From: Enoplolaimus lenunculus
Taxonomy: Eukaryota; Nematoda; Enoplea; Enoplida; Thoracostomopsidae
Length of the DNA stretch: 64,000 nt
Reading direction: 5' to 3'
NCBI GenBank assembly: GCA_030248215.1
Contig: JASANG010002198.1
Coordinates: 1-64,000 of the forward strand
The notes below the pieces were generated by a model that saw only the letters and a list, made by a program, of their open reading frames with translations, did no database searches and was not told the origin of the DNA. The translations under genes were made by a program, and so were the position numbers. Below are positions 57,779 through 64,000 of this stretch, piece after piece; position 1 is the stretch's first letter, and each line of letters begins with the position of its first letter.

Positions 57779-57893
57779 GATGCCGAACGTTCTTTTGAAA
57801 TGAACCAATCATATCCAAGACTTGAAGTGCGTCGACTGAATACCGAGCCAATGGGAGCGTTGTGGAGGCGAAAAAAGTTGGAAAGCTTATCAG
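57779..57893 (+). CDS. Exon of the unidentified gene (38 codons)
   Basis: Follows the acceptor GTTTTTAG and precedes the donor TCAG/GTAAGC. Phase 0 in, phase 1 out: DAERSFEMNQSYPRLEVRR then EPMGALWRRKKLESLS. It joins in frame to 56942, or directly to 47591 if the middle exon is skipped. Next exon not found before 64000. Family unknown. Confidence 0.5.
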
Positions 57894-58106
57894 GTAAGCT
57901 GTGATTGGTTTAAAGGCAGTAACCATATTTGAATATATCCGTTTTGTCAGTAGCAGGCCCGTTGCAATTGTAACCAGCTCATAAACATTTTATGAAGGAT
58001 ATGGAAGGATTTCATAAGACTTATATGAAAGCGAGGTTGACACTTTTTGAGGGAGCACACTTTTTCTATAGGGCTACGCTTTTGTGGGGGCCCCTCAAGC
58101 TACATA

Positions 58107-58701
58107 CCCAGTGAATAGTTCAGGTGTGTGGCCAGTTCAACTTTCTATGGGGCTACAAAAGTTTCCAGGAGGGTTATCCAATCATTTCAAATGACTTGCT
58201 AGTGAGGTTGAAACTTTTCTAAGGTGACGAATAATTTTTTCCAGAGTTTTCTGAGCCAGATTTCCTGCGGAATTCGTGTTCCCACCGGGATTCCTGCAAA
58301 AAATCGATTCCTGTTCCTGTTCCTGTTTTGTCGGTGAAAAATGCAGGAACCGGATTTTTTACGGTTTTATGGCAAATTTTACGGAATAGTTTAAAATAAA
58401 AAACCCAGTCAATAGTTCAGGTGTGTGGCCAGTTCAACTTTCTATGGGGCTACAAAAGTTTCCAGGAGGGTTATCCAAGCATTTCAAATGACTTGCTAGT
58501 GAGGTTGAAACTTTTCTAGGGTGACGAATAATTTTTTCCAGAGTTTTCTGAGCCAGACTTCCTGCGGAATTCGTGTTCCCACCGGGATTCCTGCAAAAAA
58601 TCGATTCCTGTTCCTGTTCCTGTTTTGTCGGTGAAAAATGCAGGAACCGGATTTTTTACGGTTTTATGGCAAATTTTGCGGAATAAGTTTAAAATAAAAA
58701 A
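58107..58701 (+). repeat. 297-bp tandem duplication, two nearly identical copies
   Basis: 58107-58403 and 58404-58701 differ at only a handful of bases (for example GTGAATAG against GTCAATAG). Each unit contains a family-B-like piece (GGCCAGTTCAAC, GGGGCTACAAAAG) and a stretch of TTCCTG repeats. High identity implies a recent event or an assembly duplication. Confidence 0.9.
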
Positions 58702-58998
58702 TACAAATTGCATCTCAGAAATTTTGTGAAACTCGATTTCTTTTCACAACTTGTTTTCATCTACAAATTCAACATATTCTAAAGTATTTGACTCATGTTT
58801 CTGTAGAACTTGAAAATTGGCTATATTGAAACACAAAACAGTCGAAGAACAACGTATTTTGTTTTGAATTTTAGTCAGTTAGCAGTAATCGGTGGTTCTT
58901 TAGATCCATAATTCCGGTTTCGGTGAAAAAATGAATTCTTATTCCTGTTCCTGCTTCCTGTAAAATACAGTTGCTTGTTGGAATCCTGGGCTCAGACC
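58548..58998. repeat. Possible inverted-repeat element with CCTGTTCCTG repeats
   Basis: Left CTGAGCCAGACTTCCTG and right reverse complement CTGAGCCCAGGATTCC face each other, and TTCCTGTTCCTG repeats lie near both ends. The tandem duplication at 58107 involves its left part. A fragment with GGAACAGGAACAGG is at about 39425. Confidence 0.4.
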
Positions 58999-59166
58999 CC
59001 CTCTTGGCACCATCTGACTATGGGCCCTTTGAGCACCAGATTCTTTCAACTACGCTGACACAGAAAGTGTTGAAACTGACTGCAACAACTTGAACAACAA
59101 TCAGCGTTTGGTTAAGTTGCCGATAAGTGTAAATTGCTTACTGTGCTGACTGAGTAACACATATAC

Positions 59167-59788
59167 AATCCGTTTTATTGGATTAATCTTTCGATTCGTT
59201 TTACTGCATTAATCTTTCGATCCGTTTTACTGGATTAATCTTTCGACCCGTTTTAGTGGATTAATCTTTCGATCCGTTTTACTGGATTAATCTTTCGACC
59301 CGTTTTAGTGGATTAATCTTTCGAATCGTTTTACTGGATTCATCTTTCGATCCGTTTTGCTGGATTCATCTTTCGCGTCTCCTTACTGAATTTATCTTTC
59401 CATCCGTTTTACTGGATTTATCTTTCGATCCGTTCTACTGGATTCATCTTTTTATCCGTTTTACGGGATTCATCTTTGGATTCGTTTTACTGGATTCGTC
59501 TTTCGATCCGTTCTACTGGATTATTCTTTTGACCCGTTTTACTGATTGATCTTTATATCCGTTATACTGGATTAATCTTTCGATTCGTTTTACTGGATTA
59601 ATCTTTCGATCAGTTTTACTGGATTAATCTTTCGATCCGTTTTACTGCATTGATATTTTGATCCGTTTTACTGGATTCATATTCGATTTGTTTTACTGGA
59701 TTCGGCTCTCGAATCGTTTTACTGAATTCATCTTTTTATCTGTTTTACTGGATTCATCTTTCGATCCATTGTACTGGATTCATTTTTG
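59167..59788 (+). repeat. 26-bp tandem array, about 24 degenerate copies
   Basis: The unit is ATCCGTTTTACTGGATT plus AATCTTTCG. Copies differ by point changes (ATTCATC, GACCCG, GATTCG) and occasional indels. Non-coding. Confidence 0.9.
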
Positions 59789-60780
59789 GGCAAATATTTA
59801 ATACAGCGTTTGCGTCAAATTGCAACATCAAAAATTTAAGATGCTACCAGATTGATTCCATACCTGTAAATCTTTTAGTGAAAATCAGAAGCACTGAATT
59901 TTTTGAAAGATTCATTACAGACATGCTCGAACGGCTGTGATGTTTAGCCAGTAGTATTTGAGTTTATGATGTAAAAAATCTCATATATAACACCGGTCAG
60001 ATCAGCTCATTTATCACGTTTAACCGCGTTTGCGTGAGTATTTGGATAGGTAAAATACATCATTTTTGCGGTAATGATAAAGTTGTTTTTTAAAAACGGC
60101 AAATATGTTTTCGCAAGTGTGCCTTGTGTCCACCAGGTTGCCGGCGATAGATGAGGAGTTTGCCTCCCCACCAGGCCCGTAGCCAATTCACCATGCCAGA
60201 TGGGTAAAAAAATTTTCAAGATGGGCATACAAGAATGTTCGATGACTTACAAGCAAGGTTAAAAATTTTATGGGGGTGCCTTAAGAGCCGGTATGTTAGT
60301 CGGATTTTTTCGGAATCGGCCCCCATCCAATCCGAAGTCTTGAGGTCACCAGTACTACCCACAAGTTTCAATTGCATATGCGTTAGACAAACGCGTGTTT
60401 TTTTACTGTTGTATTTAGCATGAATAATAATGATGAATTATGTTGCAGAACGTTTTTCAAAAATTCATTTGCTTTCTGTAATGAAACGCTTTTAGCAACT
60501 CATAAGTATGTTCAAATTTATTTTAAGACTTTTAAGCTTGAGAAGGAGTTAAAAAACTGTTTTTGCTGCAATATTAGATATATACGTTATGATAATATCA
60601 GGCTAAAACATACCTCGGGCAAGTATTATTAAAATTATTTCATCTTCTGCAGCAGGCAAAGATTTCAGAAATAATCAGTTTACTAAAATATATGCTTTTG
60701 CCGTTTGTTTAAAAGTTATAATAAAAGATATTGTTTTTTGTCAATCACTGCCTGTACGGCAGGGTAGGGATAGTGTTAAC
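59789..60780. other. AT-rich region with a family B fragment
   Basis: CAGGCCCGTAGCCAATTCACC starts at 60172 and the shared interior (GGGCATACAAG, TTACAAGCAAGG) runs to about 60310, but the right end is lost. Otherwise no gene or repeat recognised. Confidence 0.45.
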
Positions 60781-60980
60781 TGTATACATCGGGGCTTGTA
60801 CTTTCCGCACAAGCTTAAGCCTAAGGGTAATGTATACATCGGGGTTTGTACTTTCCGCACAAGCTTAAGCCTAAGGGTAATGTATACATCGGGGTTTGTA
60901 CTTTCCGCACAAGCTTAAGCCTAAGGGTAACGTATACATTGGGGCTTGTATTTACCGCACAAGCTTAAGCCTAAGGGTAA
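60781..60980 (+). repeat. 50-bp tandem repeat, four copies, TTAGGC-related
   Basis: Units start at 60781, 60831, 60881 and 60931: TGTATACATCGGGG, TTGTACTTTCCGCAC, AAGCTTAAGCCTAAGGGTAA. Each unit holds one or two telomere-like CTTAAGCC/CCTAAG segments. The array runs into CCTAAGCCTAAG to about 61005. Confidence 0.95.
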
Positions 60981-61231
60981 TCCTAAGCCTAAGTAGCCTA
61001 AGTTATGTCAAAATCGAAAAATGTCTAAAACGGAGGGAGAAGAAGGGTACCAAAGTTGTGTATATCACTGTCGGATAAGGTCTTTAAACTTTGAACCATT
61101 AAAATCATCTGTAAACTCTTGTATTAGAGCTATAAACCTTACTGGTCAAGTGTTTGCAATTTTCAATTCAGTTTCGCATTCTTTTTAACAAGTTGTATAT
61201 TTGGCTTGTTTCTGCATATAGTCTTCTGCGG

Positions 61232-61807
61232 AATGTATATGTCGTAACCCAAGCCGTAATTTAGTCCATTTCCAAGTTGGGGCAGTTCTAAGAGGAATTA
61301 CTACTGCGGATAGTCTAAGGTGGAATTGTTTCTTTGGTCAAGCTGCACGCACGGTGATTTGTTAATACCTTGATGCCAGTTACGGGCCCGTACCCAAGGG
61401 AGGGGACAGGAGGGGCTCAGCCCCACTGGAAAAAATTTGGCCCCCCCCCTAGAAAATTTTCAAGTTTGCTTGCAAGTCATAGAAAACCCTTGAATGCCCC
61501 TCCTGAAAAATTTTTAGCCCCCCCCCCCCTGCAAGGTGAGCTGGCTACGGGCCGGTGCCACACACAATTTTGATTGGCTGGTGTGAATAAATAGGCTTCT
61601 CTCGAGCTTTTCCATGTTTACGTGGTAACCAATCAATCCGTATAGCTTGATCATAGAGAATTATACGGCTATGAAGTAACCAATCAAAAACGTACAGCAT
61701 TGTCAGGGAGAATTCCACTTTGGACTAGCCAAGTTGTGATTCCACTTTGGACAAGCCCAATTCGTAATTGGGCTGAATTATGGCTTGGGCTATGACACAG
61801 ATACATT
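61232..61807. repeat. Inverted-repeat element (GCCCAAGCCGTAATT family) with a nested MITE
   Basis: Left ATGTCGTAACCCAAGCCG and right reverse complement TGTCATAGCCCAAGCCATAA match in outline over about 45 bases. A family B element (about 61381-61556) lies inside, so it inserted later. Confidence 0.6.
61381..61556 (-). mobile_element. hAT-like MITE, family B, nested
   Basis: GGGCCCGTACCCAAGGGAGGG at one end and GAGCTGGCTACGGGCC at the other, with poly-C runs between. Flanks GATGCCAG and GGTGCCAC are a possible 8-bp duplication with two mismatches. Confidence 0.6.
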
Positions 61808-62442
61808 ATAACATTGTTTGGAATACCGCTCTCCCCCGCATTGCTACTTAATCGTGTCGAGCTCTTGCACATTTTATTCCAAATCAGCTTAAACCTAAGT
61901 TTAAGCTAAAGCCTAAGCCTAAAACCAATCGTCGGCGTCAGCTTTATCTCAAACTTAAGTTGTGACAAAGTTTGAAAACTTCGAAAACTATATTGAGGAC
62001 AGGGAAGTGTATTAAAGAGATTTTTTATGTTGTGTTTTAGCTAAGTAATTTTAAAAGTAAGTAGTCTTGCATTAGTTATGAGCGATATAGGAACAGCAGC
62101 TAACTTGGGCGAAGGTTTATTTTTAGAAGTGACACTTTTTAGGTACTTTTATTGTTGCTTGGTATCATATCGTTAGCGGTAGCTACTTTCTGACGAAACC
62201 AACTAAACGTGTTTTGAAAACAGTTATATTTACTAGGAATTTGAATGTGTATTGTCTTATTGTGAACCAAAAATTAGAATAACAGGCTTTGTTCTATGTC
62301 TGAGGTATTTCAAGTTTTCGCTGAATGATGTGTTGGGGGCCCCTTTGATTTTTATATTAACTAATATTTAAAGCTTGAATGAAATGGTGAAATTTGATGG
62401 AGAAATTTTAATTTGACTTGTCATGTGTGGTATAATGTTTCG

Positions 62443-62570
62443 CTAGCCCGTAGCCAAGAAAGGTTCAGGGGGGCTCAGCCCTTTCTGAAAAAATTTTGGT
62501 TCCCTTTTAGAAAATTTTCAATTTGAAAAAGTTATAGTCCACCTAGCAAAATGAGCTGGCTACGGGCCTA
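62443..62570. mobile_element. hAT-like MITE, family B, with perfect target duplication
   Basis: Starts CTAGCCCGTAGCC and ends GGCTACGGGCCTA. Flanked by ATGTTTCG at 62435-62442 and 62571-62578, 8 of 8. 128 bp. Confidence 0.8.
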
Positions 62571-62674
62571 ATGTTTCGGTTGACAAAATTTGTAAACTTC
62601 AAAAATCACACGTCAAATACTGTAGTTTTTGGTATGTCTATGAAATAGAATTGGTTTAAGTAGGCTCATGTCGT

Positions 62675-62848
62675 CAGACCCGTAGTCAGCTAGCCTTGCT
62701 AAATGGGGCTGAAAATTTTTCAGGCGGGGCATACAAGGGTTGTCAACGACCTATAAGCAAGGTTTAAAATTTTCAAGAGGAGCCAAAATTTTTCCATTTT
62801 GGGGGGTGGGGCTAAGCCCTCCTGGCTCCCTCTTGGCAACGGCCTCCG
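62675..62848. mobile_element. hAT-like MITE, family B, right end decayed
   Basis: Starts CAGACCCGTAGTCAGC. Internal GGGCATACAAGGGTTG and ATAAGCAAGG as in other members; ends near TTGGCAACGGCC. Confidence 0.6.
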
Positions 62849-64000
62849 GGGGCTCTCACGGCTTATGACGATTTTGTACTACGCATTCGTATATATATTA
62901 ATAATTGTTAAAAACTGTGCATTGTGCAATCTTTGCGTATACACAGTTTGCAATTGTTTGCTCACAATATACACTACGCAGGACACCGCTTAGCTATAGG
63001 AGTTTGAACCTAGCAACCGAGGAGGCTATGTCGGGTAATTTTTGTGAAAATATGAGGGAGCTAACAAACTGAGAAGCATTATTTTTGGGATCAAAAGCGT
63101 AGCAGACGATTTCTGAAAAAAATTCGGTTTTCACGTAAAGATATTTTCTTTTATGAAAACATGGTATTGCGATTGCCAGTGCAGATTATTTATCGTTTTT
63201 GCGGTTGTTTGTAAACATATATACACGATTATGCTTCCTAAACTTGTAGAATATTTAGGTTAATTTGTATAGTTTGGGGGGGGGGGGTACTAACGCGACT
63301 TTGCGTGGTTTGAATGTTTTATAAGGGTGTAGTGGTTCAAACTGAAATTCTAGGGCGGATAGAAGATGATGGATAAAGCGAAGACCACATATGCGCTGCC
63401 AAAGCCTTAGAAAAGATAATAAAATAGTTCTTTTAGCATTTGGGATAACGTTTTAAATCGTAGAAGTGTCAGAAAAATTGATTTTCCATGAGGTCGTACC
63501 CGCCCAAACAGATATTCTTGCTAAACATTTCTAGAGTGGAAATTGCTTTCTGATGGTCCCGCTGTTTCTGTGTTTGCTTGGGTGTAGTTTGAAACTGAAG
63601 CGGATTAGTTTTCAACTTAGTTTCTGTTGCTGGTGCTGATAGCATTAGCTGTCGACAAAGTTGATAAAAGTTCCTAAATACGAGTGATTGTCAAAGTTTT
63701 TTTTGGAAAGTTTGGAAATGGTTTGATTTTGAAACATTTTTGCATATTTGTACATTTATTCATATCTTCTGATGTTTTGAATTTTGAGAAAAAAAGTCGT
63801 TTTTTAAAAGTTAAACATGACCAAGGATTTAAAATGTAATCAAAAGTTCACCAATTAAATTAAAGCGTTTATAATATTAGATATTATATATTCGATTTGT
63901 TGATTACTAAATACTTGATTTTATTTTGAGTCTTTGGCTTTATGAATTACTCTAAGTTGAACCTGTATTCAATATGAGGACTTGTCAAATTAGATTTTTT
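62849..64000. other. AT-rich right end of the window
   Basis: A run of 13 G lies at about 63276. No gene, array or clear inverted-repeat element recognised. Confidence 0.4.

Overview
The window is eukaryotic, AT-rich and dominated by repeats. Genes are few, split by many introns, and spaced widely. The organism is most likely a nematode. More than a dozen islands of degenerate (TTAGGC)n, the nematode telomere hexamer, are scattered through it, and the introns end in T-rich acceptors (tttcag, ttttag). No species can be named. There are no bacterial operons, no CRISPR array, and no rRNA, tRNA or virus-derived gene that I could support.

Layout. (1) 1-13116 is a huge imperfect palindrome: a left arm (1 to about 6330) and a right arm (about 6840-13116) that are reverse complements around a 0.5 kb centre. 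Each arm carries exons of an ABCF1-type ABC-F ATPase (translation and ribosome-associated factor), read leftwards in the left arm and rightwards in the right arm. Only the right copy reaches the true last exon (13793-13971). Neither copy has the 5' half of the gene. Differences between the arms are mostly small indels crowded next to the centre, so a fold-back read joined at a contig end is at least as likely as a real inverted duplication. (2) 15280-17293 is a small basic-protein gene resembling the C11orf98 family. A possible last exon lies at 32798-33060, which would put a 9.3 kb satellite inside its intron. (3) 18171-27440 is an almost pure array of a 40-bp satellite (about 230 copies) with higher-order structure. 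(4) 27441-47498 is repeat-rich DNA with many short inverted-repeat (MITE-like) elements: hAT-like ones with 8-bp target duplications, one TTAA-flanked element, and elements whose interior is TTAGGC repeats. (5) 47499-57893 holds three phase-compatible exons of an unidentified plus-strand gene, spread over 10 kb and continuing beyond what I can follow. A 34-bp minisatellite (53503-55310) that grew from the end of a hAT-like element lies in its intron. (6) 57894-64000 is repeat-rich, with a 297-bp tandem duplication, a 26-bp and a 50-bp tandem array and several MITEs.

The genes show no functional linkage beyond ABCF1 and the C11orf98-like protein both belonging to ribosome or nucleolus biology. 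The most informative signals are structural: the palindrome and its error gradient, the satellite's higher-order repeat, a minisatellite seeded at a transposon junction, and telomere-type repeats carried inside terminal-inverted-repeat elements.
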